Source: Sinorhizobium sp. RAC02 | GTDB taxonomy: Bacteria; Pseudomonadota; Alphaproteobacteria; Rhizobiales; Rhizobiaceae | Direction: 5' to 3' | Assembly: GCF_001713395.1 (NCBI RefSeq) | Contig: NZ_CP016452.1 | Location: 930,001 to 994,000, forward strand | Length of the DNA stretch: 64,000 nucleotides | Shown here: piece by piece, positions 1 through 8,338 of the stretch | Layout of the letters: each line of letters begins with the position of its first letter | How positions within the stretch are numbered: position 1 is the first letter of the stretch | The notes under the pieces: model-generated | Told to the model about the DNA's origin: nothing | Databases searched by the model: none | What the model saw: the letters and a program-made list of their open reading frames with translations, nothing else | Made by a program: the position numbers and the translations under genes

Positions 1-571
1 AGTCCGGCAGCGTCAGTGCAAGCGGCTCGGTCGCAAGGCGGAATTCGTAGCTCTTCGCAGCCGCATCACCACTGATCGCAAACTGTTTTAGCAGCCACTG
101 CTGGCCGGCGCCGCGCTCCGCCAGGTTTTCCTCCGATAGTTTCATCAGCGCATTTTGTACCGCCTGGCGCGAGACATCATAGCGACGCTGAAGCGCGGCA
201 ACTGTCTGGTTCTCGGTTATGCGTCCGGCAGCGAGGTCACGCAGGATCGCCGCATAAATCTCGTTCTCGCCCTCTCCATCCGTCGTGTCTTCGAGCCGCG
301 CCGTGGCGACCGGGTCGACCGCAAGAAGATAGCCGCCCTCGGCATCGGCCGTCACCAGGTCCCGTTCGGCAAGAATCTGCAAAGCCTTGCGGATCGGTGT
401 TCTCGACACATTGCAGAGCGACGCGAGGGCCTGCTCGGCCAGCCGCTCGCCCGGCGTCATGCCGCGCTCGCCTGCGACGTCCAGTATTTTTTGCGCCAAT
501 TCGACATGGCGAAAGTTGGTGCGCTTCGGCTCCGGGGTCATCTGCGGTTTCTGCCCTCTATCACCGCGCAT
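1..571 (-). CDS. GntR-family transcriptional regulator with two winged helices (partial)
   Basis: The reverse strand reads open from an ATG at 571 to the window edge, giving the first 190 residues. An AAAGGG ribosome site sits just upstream. Residues about 20-85 form a GntR winged helix, with the recognition helix near NVSRTPIRKAL. Residues about 103-165 look like a second winged helix, with YDVSRQAVQNAL as its recognition helix. The end (YEFRLATEPLAL) resembles the opening of an FCD ligand domain, which runs out of the window. It diverges from the polyamine-type transporter at 754 and is the obvious candidate to control it (inference). Two DNA-binding domains in one GntR chain is unusual. 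The family call is firm; the ligand is unknown. Confidence 0.85.
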   Translation of the reverse strand, partial: MRGDRGQKPQMTPEPKRTNFRHVELAQKILDVAGERGMTPGERLAEQALASLCNVSRTPIRKALQILAERDLVTADAEGGYLLAVDPVATARLEDTTDGEGENEIYAAILRDLAAGRITENQTVAALQRRYDVSRQAVQNALMKLSEENLAERGAGQQWLLKQFAISGDAAAKSYEFRLATEPLALTLPD

Positions 572-647
572 GCTGCCCTTTGAGGCGTTGTTTCGCAAGT
601 CCGGAAAAGCGGATTTGCGCTCGCTGCACAAAAATGGCGAAAGCCTA

Positions 648-674
648 TTGACGTATTTTTTTTCTAAATAATAC
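648..674. promoter_or_regulatory. Putative promoter/operator between the GntR gene and the ABC operon
   Basis: In the 182-base divergent gap, TTGACG at 648-653 and TAATAC at 669-674 form a plausible -35/-10 pair reading rightward, although the 15-base spacer is short. GTATT (653-657) and AATAC (670-674) make an inverted repeat overlapping both boxes, which would suit a repressor. This is inferred from base pattern only. Confidence 0.4.
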
Positions 675-753
675 TGCCATGCGAGGGGAATGAGACCGGA
701 GAACCGGCGCGCCCTTCAAAGAGGTTGGAACAATCGAAACAAGGGAGTCTTCC

Positions 754-1812
754 GTGAACGCGAAGAACCGACTGACTGCGTCCGCAGCGGCCGCGGCGCT
801 TCTTGCCGCATGCCTTTCGGCGGGCGCGGCCGCCGCCGCCGATCTCGTCATCTCGAACTGGGATGGCTACATGGCGCCTGATATCGCCGATGCCTTCAAG
901 GCCGCGACGGGGCTGGAGATCGAGGTGGTCAACCATGCCACCAACGAAGAGGTCATGGGCAAGTTGATGGCGAGCGGTGGCAAGGGCTACGACGTCGTCT
1001 TCGTCTCCTCGCCGTTTGCCGAAATCCTGAACGGGCAGGGGCTCGCCGAACCGATCGACAAGGCCGCCGTACCGAACCTCGCCAATCTTTATCCCGAAGC
1101 GACCACGCTTGCCTATGACCCCGGCAACACCTTCTCCGTGCCCTATACCTGGGGCTCGACGGGTCTGTGCTACCGCTCCGACCTCGTGGAGGGCACGCCG
1201 GACAGCTGGATGAACCTGCTCCAGCCGACCGACAAGCTGAAGGGCAAGACCACAATGCTCGCCACCGACCGCTGGCTGATGGCGGCCGGCGAGCTGGCCA
1301 AGGGATATTCGGTCAACGAGAAGGACCCGGCGAAGCTGGAGGAGGTGAAGAACCTCCTCATCGAGGCGAAGAAAACCTTGCTCGCCTATGACGACACGAC
1401 CTTTTATTCGAAGCTCGTTTCGGCGGAAGCCTCGCTGGTGCAGGCCTGGGATGGCTGGTGCAATTACGGCATCACCGAGAACAAGGCCATCAAGTTCGTC
1501 GTGCCGAAGGAAGGCTCCGATCTCTGGATCGACACGATCGTCGTGATGAAGAGTTCTGAGAACAAGGAAGCGGCGATGAAGTTCATCAACTTCATCCTCG
1601 ACGCCAAGAACCACGCCTGGGCGGCACAGAACATTCTCTACAAGGTGCCGAACAAGGCGGCGATGGAAAGCCTCGACAAGGCTCTGGCCGAGCAATATCC
1701 GAACATGGCCATGGCCCCGGCCGACCTCGTGAAATTCGAACTGCTGCGCGATCTCGGCACCGCGCAAAAAGACTATTCGCGCATCGTGAGCGAGATCAAG
1801 GCCGCGAACTGA
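754..1812 (+). CDS. Polyamine-type ABC transporter substrate-binding protein (PotD/PotF family)
   Basis: This 352-residue periplasmic binding protein probably captures a putrescine/spermidine-like amine for the permeases that follow. An alanine-rich signal peptide covers residues 1-29. LAAC within it could be read as a lipobox, so lipid anchoring is possible. The mature start (ISNWDGYM) and the length match PotD/PotF proteins. The GTG start at 754 is chosen for the AAGGGAG ribosome site 7 bases upstream and because it begins the signal peptide. It is the first gene of an apparent operon of binding protein, two permeases and ATPase. The ligand is not determined; the downstream enzymes suggest an amine or amino-acid-like substrate. 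Confidence 0.9.
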   Translation: MNAKNRLTASAAAAALLAACLSAGAAAAADLVISNWDGYMAPDIADAFKAATGLEIEVVNHATNEEVMGKLMASGGKGYDVVFVSSPFAEILNGQGLAEPIDKAAVPNLANLYPEATTLAYDPGNTFSVPYTWGSTGLCYRSDLVEGTPDSWMNLLQPTDKLKGKTTMLATDRWLMAAGELAKGYSVNEKDPAKLEEVKNLLIEAKKTLLAYDDTTFYSKLVSAEASLVQAWDGWCNYGITENKAIKFVVPKEGSDLWIDTIVVMKSSENKEAAMKFINFILDAKNHAWAAQNILYKVPNKAAMESLDKALAEQYPNMAMAPADLVKFELLRDLGTAQKDYSRIVSEIKAAN

Positions 1813-1823
1813 TCACGCGTTTC

Positions 1824-1851
1824 CTCCGTGGCGGTTCGTGCCGCCGCGGAG
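1824..1851 (+). terminator. Intercistronic stem-loop after the binding-protein gene
   Basis: An 11-base stem (1824-1834 with 1841-1851, one G-U pair) closes a six-base loop, 12 bases after the binding-protein stop. No T-run follows, so it more likely protects the 3' end of the upstream message or attenuates transcription than fully terminates it. Confidence 0.6.
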
Positions 1852-1912
1852 CATTCCAATCCTGAATCCATCGATGCGCGGGCGCCGATTGCGGCCCCGC
1901 GGGAGCAGAATA

Positions 1913-2779
1913 TTGTCCTTCAACGCCACCAGACCGACCCTGCTCGCCGCGCCCGGCGTTGCCTGGCTCGTCGCCTTCATGGTGGTGCCGTGCCTGCTGG
2001 TGCTGAGCTATGCTTTCTTCCAGCGCGGCGTCTGGGGCGGGGTGGAATATACGTTCACGCTGGAAAACTTCGCCCGCGTCGTCGATCCGCTTTACGCAAA
2101 GATCTTTCTCAATTCCGCGCGCATCGCGCTGACGGCGACGGTGGTCGCAATCCTCATCGCCTATCCCGCCGCTTATGCGATCTCGCGCGCGCCAAGAATG
2201 ACGCAGCCGATCCTGCTGTTCTTCGCGGTTCTGCCCTTCTGGAGCAACTACCTGATCCGCACCTACGCCTGGATCGTGCTGCTCAACCGTGAAGGCCTGA
2301 TCAACAATCTGCTGCGCACGCTCGGCTATACGGGCGAGCCGCTCTCGATGCTCTATACCGAGAGTGCCGTCATCATTGGCCTCGTCTACAATTACCTGCC
2401 CTTCGTCATCCTTGCGATCTATTCCACACTCTCGCGGCTGAACCCGGAACTGATGGAAGCCTCGCGCGATCTCGGCGCCGGTCCCGTCCGCACCTTCTTG
2501 CGTGTCACGCTGCCACTCACTCTGCCGGGCGTTGCCGCCGGTGGCGTCTTCGTCTTCGTGCTCTCCATCGGCAATTTCGTGACACCCGCCCTGCTCGGCG
2601 GCGGGCGGTTCCAGATGGTCGGCAATCTCGTCTACGATCAGTTCCTGACCGCCAATGACTGGCCCTTCGGCGCAGCGCTGGGTGCGGCGCTGATCCTGAC
2701 CATGATCGTGCTGCTTCTCCTGCAAGCCCGCGCCACGGCGCATGCCTCCGGCGAGCGAAAAGCGGAGGCGGAGCGATGA
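1913..2779 (+). CDS. Polyamine-type ABC transporter permease (PotB family)
   Basis: This is the first inner-membrane permease of the polyamine-type importer, about 289 residues with six predicted membrane segments. The cytoplasmic coupling (EAA) loop is visible as EASRDLGAGPVRTF, the surface that contacts the ATPase. The frame is open from 1838 with an ATG at 1874. The TTG at 1913 is preferred because a GGGAGCAG ribosome site lies just upstream and it gives the usual short cytoplasmic N-terminus before the first helix. It overlaps the next permease by four bases, indicating translational coupling. Confidence 0.88.
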   Translation: MSFNATRPTLLAAPGVAWLVAFMVVPCLLVLSYAFFQRGVWGGVEYTFTLENFARVVDPLYAKIFLNSARIALTATVVAILIAYPAAYAISRAPRMTQPILLFFAVLPFWSNYLIRTYAWIVLLNREGLINNLLRTLGYTGEPLSMLYTESAVIIGLVYNYLPFVILAIYSTLSRLNPELMEASRDLGAGPVRTFLRVTLPLTLPGVAAGGVFVFVLSIGNFVTPALLGGGRFQMVGNLVYDQFLTANDWPFGAALGAALILTMIVLLLLQARATAHASGERKAEAER

Positions 2780-3567
2780 GCGCGGCCCTTTCCCGCAAGC
2801 TGCCGGGCCGTATCGTTCTCTTGCTGGTCTTCGGCTTCCTCTACCTGCCGATCGCCGTGCTGGTGCTGCTCTCCTTCAACGACAGCGGCCTGCCGACCTC
2901 CTGGTCCGGCTTTTCCACCCGCTGGTACGGCGCGCTGGTAGCCAATACCGATATCCTGCGCGCCGCCTGGAACACGCTGATCGTCGCCGTCTTCGCGACC
3001 GTCATCTCCACGGTGCTCGGCACCCTGCTGGCGCTCGGCATGGAAACGCGGCGGCGGAAAAGCAACGGGCTGGAAGCGCTCGCCTTCGCGCCGATGGTCA
3101 TCCCCGATATCGTGCTTGCGGTGGCGCTTCTCACCTTCTTCTCGCGCCTCGGCCTGGCGATGGGCCTGCACACCATCATCATCAGCCACGTCATCTTCGA
3201 CCTCGCCTTCGTCTGCTCGGTGGTGCGGGCGCGGCTGAAACATTTCGACTTTTCCATCGTCGAGGCCTCGCGTGATCTCGGCGCCTCCGGCTGGACGACC
3301 TTCTGGCGCGTCACCTTTCGGGTGCTGCTGCCGTCGATTGTCGCGGGCGCGCTGCTCGCCTTCACGCTCTCGGTCGACGAGTTCATCATCGCCTTCTTCA
3401 CGGCGGGCGCCGGGCGCTCGTCGATCACCCTTCCCATGCAGATCTATTCGATGATCCGCTTCGGCATCACGCCGGAGGTCAACGCGCTCGCCACCGTCGT
3501 GATGGGCGTCAGCGCGACGGCGCTCCTGATCTCGCAATGGCTCAACAGAGAACAGCAGGTCCCATGA
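2776..3567 (+). CDS. Polyamine-type ABC transporter permease (PotC family)
   Basis: This is the second permease of the importer, 263 residues with six predicted membrane helices. Its EAA loop reads EASRDLGASGWTTF, closely matching its PotB-type partner. The start overlaps the upstream stop by four bases (ATGA), and its own stop overlaps the ATPase start in the same way, so the three genes are translationally coupled. The length and helix pattern are typical of PotC. Confidence 0.92.
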   Translation: MSAALSRKLPGRIVLLLVFGFLYLPIAVLVLLSFNDSGLPTSWSGFSTRWYGALVANTDILRAAWNTLIVAVFATVISTVLGTLLALGMETRRRKSNGLEALAFAPMVIPDIVLAVALLTFFSRLGLAMGLHTIIISHVIFDLAFVCSVVRARLKHFDFSIVEASRDLGASGWTTFWRVTFRVLLPSIVAGALLAFTLSVDEFIIAFFTAGAGRSSITLPMQIYSMIRFGITPEVNALATVVMGVSATALLISQWLNREQQVP

Positions 3568-4616
3568 CGTCATCGAACAACCCGATCCTGCGTATCGAGG
3601 GCGTCGGCAAGTCATTCGGGCCGGTGACGGCGGTCGACAATGTTTCGCTCGACATCCGCGAGAACGAATTCTTCGCGCTGCTCGGTCCATCGGGCTGCGG
3701 CAAGACCACGCTGCTGCGCATGCTCGCCGGCTTCGAGAGCCTGACTACAGGCCGCATCCTGCTCGAAGGCAAGGATATCTCGCCGCTGCCGCCGGAAAAG
3801 CGGCCGCTCAACCTGATGTTCCAGTCCTATGCGCTGTTTCCCCATATGACGGTGCGGCAGAACCTGTCCTACGGCCTCGAAATGGAGCGCTTCCCCAAGG
3901 CCGATATCCGCCGCCGGGTCGACGACACGATGGGAATGACGGACCTGACGCCCTTTGCCGACCGAAAGCCGGATCAACTGTCCGGTGGTCAAAAGCAGCG
4001 CGTGGCGCTCGCCCGTGCGCTGGTGAAGCGGCCGAAGGTGCTGCTGCTGGACGAACCGCTCGGCGCGCTCGACAAGAAGCTGCGCGAACGGATGCAGCTT
4101 GAACTGAAGCGCATGCAGAACGAAGCCGGCATCACCTTCATCATCGTGACGCATGACCAGGAGGAAGCGCTGGTGATGGCCGACCGTATGGCGATCCTGA
4201 AGGACGGGCGCCTGTTGCAGGTCGGGGCGCCGGAAGAGGTCTATGAGCGCCCGACCGACCGGTTCGTGGCGAATTTCATCGGCGTGATGAATTTCATCGA
4301 CGGCAAGGTGGGCGTCGATGGCCTCTTCGCTGCGGAAGGCCTCCAGGTGAAGGCTGCGGGTGGGAAACCCGGAGCGGCGACGCTTGCCATCCGCCCGGAA
4401 AACATCGTCATCGGCCCGCCGGGGGATCATCCGGTCGCCGGCACGATTGCCGATATCGCTTATCACGGGCTCGACCGGGTGCTGCATGTCAAAACCGCGG
4501 CTAGCGAGGCGCCACTTCAGGTCCGCATCCCCGCGAGCGGGGCGGGCAACTGGAAGATCGGCGATGTGCTGAGCCTCAAGATCGACCCGGCGAAATGCCG
4601 GCTCTTCCATGAATAA
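3564..4616 (+). CDS. Polyamine-type ABC transporter ATP-binding protein (PotA family)
   Basis: This 350-residue ATPase powers the importer. It has Walker A at residues 41-49 (GPSGCGKTT), a Q-loop (FQSYALFPHMT), the signature LSGGQKQ, Walker B (LLLDEP) and the H-loop (VTHDQ). A C-terminal TOBE-type domain follows from about residue 270. The frame is open from 3537, but the ATG at 3564 is chosen because it forms an ATGA overlap with the upstream permease stop and gives the normal PotA N-terminus. All catalytic motifs are intact. Confidence 0.93.
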   Translation: MTSSNNPILRIEGVGKSFGPVTAVDNVSLDIRENEFFALLGPSGCGKTTLLRMLAGFESLTTGRILLEGKDISPLPPEKRPLNLMFQSYALFPHMTVRQNLSYGLEMERFPKADIRRRVDDTMGMTDLTPFADRKPDQLSGGQKQRVALARALVKRPKVLLLDEPLGALDKKLRERMQLELKRMQNEAGITFIIVTHDQEEALVMADRMAILKDGRLLQVGAPEEVYERPTDRFVANFIGVMNFIDGKVGVDGLFAAEGLQVKAAGGKPGAATLAIRPENIVIGPPGDHPVAGTIADIAYHGLDRVLHVKTAASEAPLQVRIPASGAGNWKIGDVLSLKIDPAKCRLFHE

Positions 4617-4629
4617 AGAGGGAAACACC

Positions 4630-5922
4630 ATGTCCAAGACGATAGCATTCTTCCCGGAAGCGGCCTTCGGGCCGGCGCTGAACTCGGTCGGCATCGCCCA
4701 AGCCGTCGAGGCGCTCGGTCACAAGGCGGTCTTCCTGTCCGATCCCGGCTTCGTCTCCGTCTATGAAGGATATGGTTTCGAGGCCCATGCGGTGAACCTC
4801 TCCGAGCCCATGCCGCCGGAGCAGATGGCGAAATTCTGGGAGGATTTTATCAACGGCCACATCCCGAATTTCCGGAAATCCCCCTACGACCAGGTCGACA
4901 ACTACGTAAAGGATTGCTGGACGGCAATCGTCGACAGCGCCAAATGGGCCCAAAAAGACCTGCCAGGCGTGTTGGCAAGAATCAAACCGGACCTCATCTG
5001 TGTCGACAACGTCATTCTCTTCCCGGCAATCAAGCAGTTCGGCAAACCCTGGGTGCGCATTATCTCCTGCTCGGAAAACGAGATCGAAGACCCAGAGATT
5101 CCACCGCACCTTTCCGGCTGCGGCGAGAAGGATTTTGCCGGCCATACCGCCTATCGCGATCACTTCAACGCGGTGATCAAGCCGATCCACGACGATTTCA
5201 ACGGCTTCCTCGGCGAGAACGGCGAGGCGGCCTATCCGATCGGCCAGTTCTTCGAGGCCTCGCCCTTCATGAACCTGCTACTCTATCCGGAGGCGGTGAA
5301 GTTCGACCGCGAACATGCGCTCGATCCGAAACAGTTCCAGTATCTCGAAGGCTGCGTGCGCAAGGAAAAGCCCTACGAGGTGCCGGCGTTCTCCGAAAAC
5401 AACGACAGGCCGTTGCTGTATATTTCCTTCGGCTCGCTCGGAGCGGGGGACACCGATCTCCTGAAGCGCCTGATTACGACGATCGGCAAGTTGCCCTATC
5501 GCGCGCTGGTCAATGTCGGCGACTACAAGGATCAGTATGAGGACCTGCCGGGCAACATCATCGTCGACAGCTGGTTCCCGCAGCCGTCTCTTATTCCGCA
5601 GGTCGATGCGGTAATCCATCACGGTGGCAACAACTCGTTCACGGAGTGCCTCTATTTCGGCAAGCCGGCAATCATCATGCCCTATGTCTGGGATGGTCAC
5701 GATAACGCGACCCGCGTCGACGAGACCGGCCACGGTTTCAAGATGCCGCGCTACGACTGGGCAGATCCGGACCTTGCGGCAAAACTCGACGCCTGCGTCA
5801 ACAACCCGACCATGAAGACACGCCTTGCCGCCACCAGCGCGCATATGCAGGCGCGCAACGGCCCGAAGAAGGCGGCCGGCATTCTCGACGAACTTGTGAA
5901 GACGGGTGCCTACAATGGTTGA
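4630..5922 (+). CDS. GT1-like glycosyltransferase (UDP-glycosyltransferase/MGT type)
   Basis: This 430-residue protein has the GT-B architecture of macrolide/flavonoid-type glycosyltransferases. The N-terminal acceptor domain opens with AFFPEAAFGPALN. The C-terminal donor domain contains ISFGSLGAGD and a donor-loop-like segment (HHGGNNSFTE). Members move a sugar from a nucleotide donor to a small molecule. The ATG at 4630 is preferred over 4609 because AAAGAGGG lies at the right distance. It follows the transporter ATPase by 13 bases and precedes two cupin genes, so it appears co-transcribed with a polyamine-type importer, which is unusual. The acceptor cannot be told from sequence. Sugar removal or a binding role are alternatives. 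Confidence 0.8.
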   Translation: MSKTIAFFPEAAFGPALNSVGIAQAVEALGHKAVFLSDPGFVSVYEGYGFEAHAVNLSEPMPPEQMAKFWEDFINGHIPNFRKSPYDQVDNYVKDCWTAIVDSAKWAQKDLPGVLARIKPDLICVDNVILFPAIKQFGKPWVRIISCSENEIEDPEIPPHLSGCGEKDFAGHTAYRDHFNAVIKPIHDDFNGFLGENGEAAYPIGQFFEASPFMNLLLYPEAVKFDREHALDPKQFQYLEGCVRKEKPYEVPAFSENNDRPLLYISFGSLGAGDTDLLKRLITTIGKLPYRALVNVGDYKDQYEDLPGNIIVDSWFPQPSLIPQVDAVIHHGGNNSFTECLYFGKPAIIMPYVWDGHDNATRVDETGHGFKMPRYDWADPDLAAKLDACVNNPTMKTRLAATSAHMQARNGPKKAAGILDELVKTGAYNG

Positions 5923-6277
5923 GACGACAAAATCCTCCGCCCCGCATATCTACGAGGCCACGACCTTTCCCGATCTCGTCGACTGGGGCAGCCAGCCGGA
6001 TAGTCTTGAGGGCCAGTCCCATTCCTCCGGTCGCCTCGTCTTCAAGGGGCCGAACAACCAGCCCGAATCCGGCATCTGGGTCTGCACGCCCGGCCGCTGG
6101 CGGCTGTCGATCCCGCGCGACGAATTCTGCCATTTCGTGGCGGGAAGGGCGGTCTATCGTTCGGATGACGGCGAGGTCATCGAGGTCGAGGCCGGCACCG
6201 TCGTCCTGTTCCGGGCCGGCTGGACCGGCGAATGCACTGTCATCGAGACCATGCGCAATATCTACATGCTGGCCTGA
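5915..6277 (+). CDS. Small cupin-domain protein (DUF861-like), copy 1
   Basis: This 120-residue single-domain cupin resembles the DUF861/EutQ-like group. The beta-barrel core spans residues about 30-115. Putative metal-site residues sit in DEFCHFVAGR. It starts inside the end of the glycosyltransferase gene (8-base overlap), so the two are coupled. A GTG at 5906 is an alternative start. It is a clear paralogue of the next gene: both share the order SG-x-KGPN, W-x-CTPG, DEFCHF and GECTV-x-ET. Enzymatic, metal-sensing or ligand-binding roles all fit this superfamily, so no reaction is assigned. Confidence 0.8.
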   Translation: MVETTKSSAPHIYEATTFPDLVDWGSQPDSLEGQSHSSGRLVFKGPNNQPESGIWVCTPGRWRLSIPRDEFCHFVAGRAVYRSDDGEVIEVEAGTVVLFRAGWTGECTVIETMRNIYMLA

Positions 6278-6304
6278 CGCAAAAAGAAACCGAAAGGAAA
6301 CCCC

Positions 6305-6652
6305 ATGACCGCGACACCATTGATGCGCAAGCCGCTGGAAGAAACCGACCTCAAGGACTGGGGCGTGATCCCCACCATGATCGAGGGCGAAAGCCGCACC
6401 TCCGGCAAGGTCATCTACAAGGGGCCGAACGGCGAGTCCGAAAGCGGCCTATGGATCTGCACTCCCGGCAAATGGTTCTGCCACGTCACCAGCGACGAGT
6501 TCTGCCACTTCCTCGAAGGCCGCTGCACCTATGTGCATAAGAGCGGCGAGGTGATCGAGATCACGCCGGATACCGCGGCGTTCTTTCCGAAGGACTGGAA
6601 GGGCGAGTGCACCGTGCATGAAACGGTGAAGAAGGTCTACATGATCCGGTAA
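6305..6652 (+). CDS. Small cupin-domain protein (DUF861-like), copy 2
   Basis: This 115-residue cupin has the same fold and motif order as its upstream neighbour (KGPNGESESG, ICTPGKW, DEFCHFLEGR, GECTVHETV). It therefore looks like the product of a tandem duplication followed by divergence, mainly in the N-terminal third. A strong GAAAGGAAA ribosome site precedes the ATG. The pair sits between a glycosyltransferase and an aldehyde dehydrogenase. Such proteins often act on or sense small carbonyl or amino compounds, but the exact role is not visible here. Confidence 0.82.
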   Translation: MTATPLMRKPLEETDLKDWGVIPTMIEGESRTSGKVIYKGPNGESESGLWICTPGKWFCHVTSDEFCHFLEGRCTYVHKSGEVIEITPDTAAFFPKDWKGECTVHETVKKVYMIR

Positions 6653-6660
6653 GGGGCCGC

Positions 6661-6765
6661 CTCTCATCCGCCTGTCGGCACCTTCTCCCCGCTAGCGGCG
6701 AAGGGACTTGCCGCGCCGTTTCGTCTCTCTCGCCCCGCTTGCGGGGAGAGGGCGGGGTGAGGGAC
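6661..6765. repeat. Rhizobial-type palindromic intergenic element
   Basis: This GC-rich stretch between the second cupin and the aldehyde dehydrogenase contains a near-perfect hairpin (6727-6738 with 6741-6750). An upstream CCTTCTCCCCGC block is of the kind found many times in Rhizobium and Sinorhizobium intergenic mosaic elements. The family assignment is from memory of such repeats, not from a search. It could also act as a weak internal terminator. Confidence 0.55.
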
Positions 6766-6805
6766 GAGCAAGTTTTCTGCGTGATGGAACCTCAAGGAAA
6801 ATACC

Positions 6806-8311
6806 ATGTTTAACCCTGCCGAACCCGTCTTCTACCGGCATCCGGCCTATTTCCCGAGCGAGGGTACGCGCCACACGGTGATCGATCCCGCGACGTTCGC
6901 GGCCGTCGGCACCATCGCCGACACGACGCTGGCGGAGATGGAAACGGCGCTCGACGCTGCCGGGAAGGCGCAGCGCGACTGGAAGCGGCTCGACGCCAAG
7001 ACACGCGCGACCATTCTCCACCGTATCGCCAACCGTATCGAGGCGACGGACATGCGGCGCTGCGTGGAACTGATGTCGCGCGAGATGGGCAAACCCTATC
7101 CGGAGGCGATCGGCGAGGTTGCCAATTGCGCCGGGGCCTTCCGCTATTTCGCGGAAATGGCCCGCGACGAGGCCGGCAAGGTGGCGGGCACGACGCAGGC
7201 GGGCTCCTTCCAGCACGCGCGCTACGAGGCACTCGGCACCAGCGTGCACATCATGCCGTTCAATTTCCCGATTCTGCTGATGTGCTGGACGGTCGCCGCG
7301 TCGCTAGCCTCCGGCAATGCCTGCATCATCAAGCCGGCGCCGGCGACGACGCTGTCGACGCTGGAGTTCATGCAGGTGTTTGAGGCATTGCCGGAGGGTT
7401 TGATTGCCTGCCTGCCGGGCGGGGTCGAACTCGGCAGCGCGCTGATCGCTTCACCGAAGACCCATGCGGTGGCCTTCACCGGTTCGGTTGCCGCCGGCAA
7501 GGCTGTGGCCATGGCCGCAGCGGCTGAGATGAAGCCTGCCGTCATCGAGGCCGGCGGCTCGGATCCGATGATCATCACCGCACATGCGCCGCTCGACGTG
7601 GCCGCCGCCGGTGCCGTCACCGCTGCCTTCCACATGTCCGGCCAGGTTTGTACCTCGGCGGAGCGCTTCTTTGTCGTCGATGCGGTGCATGACGAATTCA
7701 TCGAGAAATTTGTTGCTGAAACGAAGCGCCTGCGCATCGGCAACGGGCTCACCCGTGCCGAGATCGGTCCGCTCGTCAGCGAGGCGGCGCGGGCGAAGGT
7801 CATCCGGCTGGTCGAGGATGCCAAGGCGAAAGGCGCGACCGTCGTGATCGGTGGAAAGATACCGGAGAGCGAGCCCGTCGGCTGGTTCTACGAGCCGACC
7901 ATCCTCACCAACTGCACGCCGGACATGGCGATCCTGCGCGAGGAGTGTTTCGGTCCTGTTGCCGCCGTCATGCGGGTCGCTGATTTCGACGAGGCGATCG
8001 AGCGAGCGAACGACAGCGAATTCGGCCTAGGGGCTTCGGTCTTCACCACGTCACTCGAAGAGGCGATGGAGGCGGCGGACCGGTTGGAGGCGGGCATGGT
8101 GTGGATCAACAATCCGCTGATCGACAACGATGCGCTGCCCTTCGGTGGCTGGAAGAAATCCGGCCTTGGCCGCGAGCTTTCCAAACTCGGCCTCGATGCC
8201 TTCCGCCGCTCCAAGATGGTCATCATCGACCACAAGCCAGTGATTCAGAGCTGGTGGTACCCCTATCCAGACGACTGGTTCTACGAGGAGGGCGGGCGCA
8301 AGCACGTCTGA
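6806..8311 (+). CDS. NAD(P)-dependent aldehyde dehydrogenase (succinate-semialdehyde dehydrogenase-like)
   Basis: This 501-residue member of the ALDH superfamily oxidises an aldehyde to its carboxylate. The general base Glu248 lies in IEAGGSDP and the nucleophile Cys282 in GQVCTSAE. The cofactor-binding FTGSVAAGK is also present. The overall pattern is closest to GabD-type succinate-semialdehyde dehydrogenases. In a polyamine-importer operon it would be expected to oxidise the amino- or semialdehyde left after deamination (inference). It lies 153 bases after the second cupin, across a palindromic element, and 27 bases before the saccharopine-dehydrogenase-like gene. Confidence 0.9.
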   Translation: MFNPAEPVFYRHPAYFPSEGTRHTVIDPATFAAVGTIADTTLAEMETALDAAGKAQRDWKRLDAKTRATILHRIANRIEATDMRRCVELMSREMGKPYPEAIGEVANCAGAFRYFAEMARDEAGKVAGTTQAGSFQHARYEALGTSVHIMPFNFPILLMCWTVAASLASGNACIIKPAPATTLSTLEFMQVFEALPEGLIACLPGGVELGSALIASPKTHAVAFTGSVAAGKAVAMAAAAEMKPAVIEAGGSDPMIITAHAPLDVAAAGAVTAAFHMSGQVCTSAERFFVVDAVHDEFIEKFVAETKRLRIGNGLTRAEIGPLVSEAARAKVIRLVEDAKAKGATVVIGGKIPESEPVGWFYEPTILTNCTPDMAILREECFGPVAAVMRVADFDEAIERANDSEFGLGASVFTTSLEEAMEAADRLEAGMVWINNPLIDNDALPFGGWKKSGLGRELSKLGLDAFRRSKMVIIDHKPVIQSWWYPYPDDWFYEEGGRKHV

Positions 8312-8338
8312 AACCGGCAATTCTTTGAGGAAAAGACA

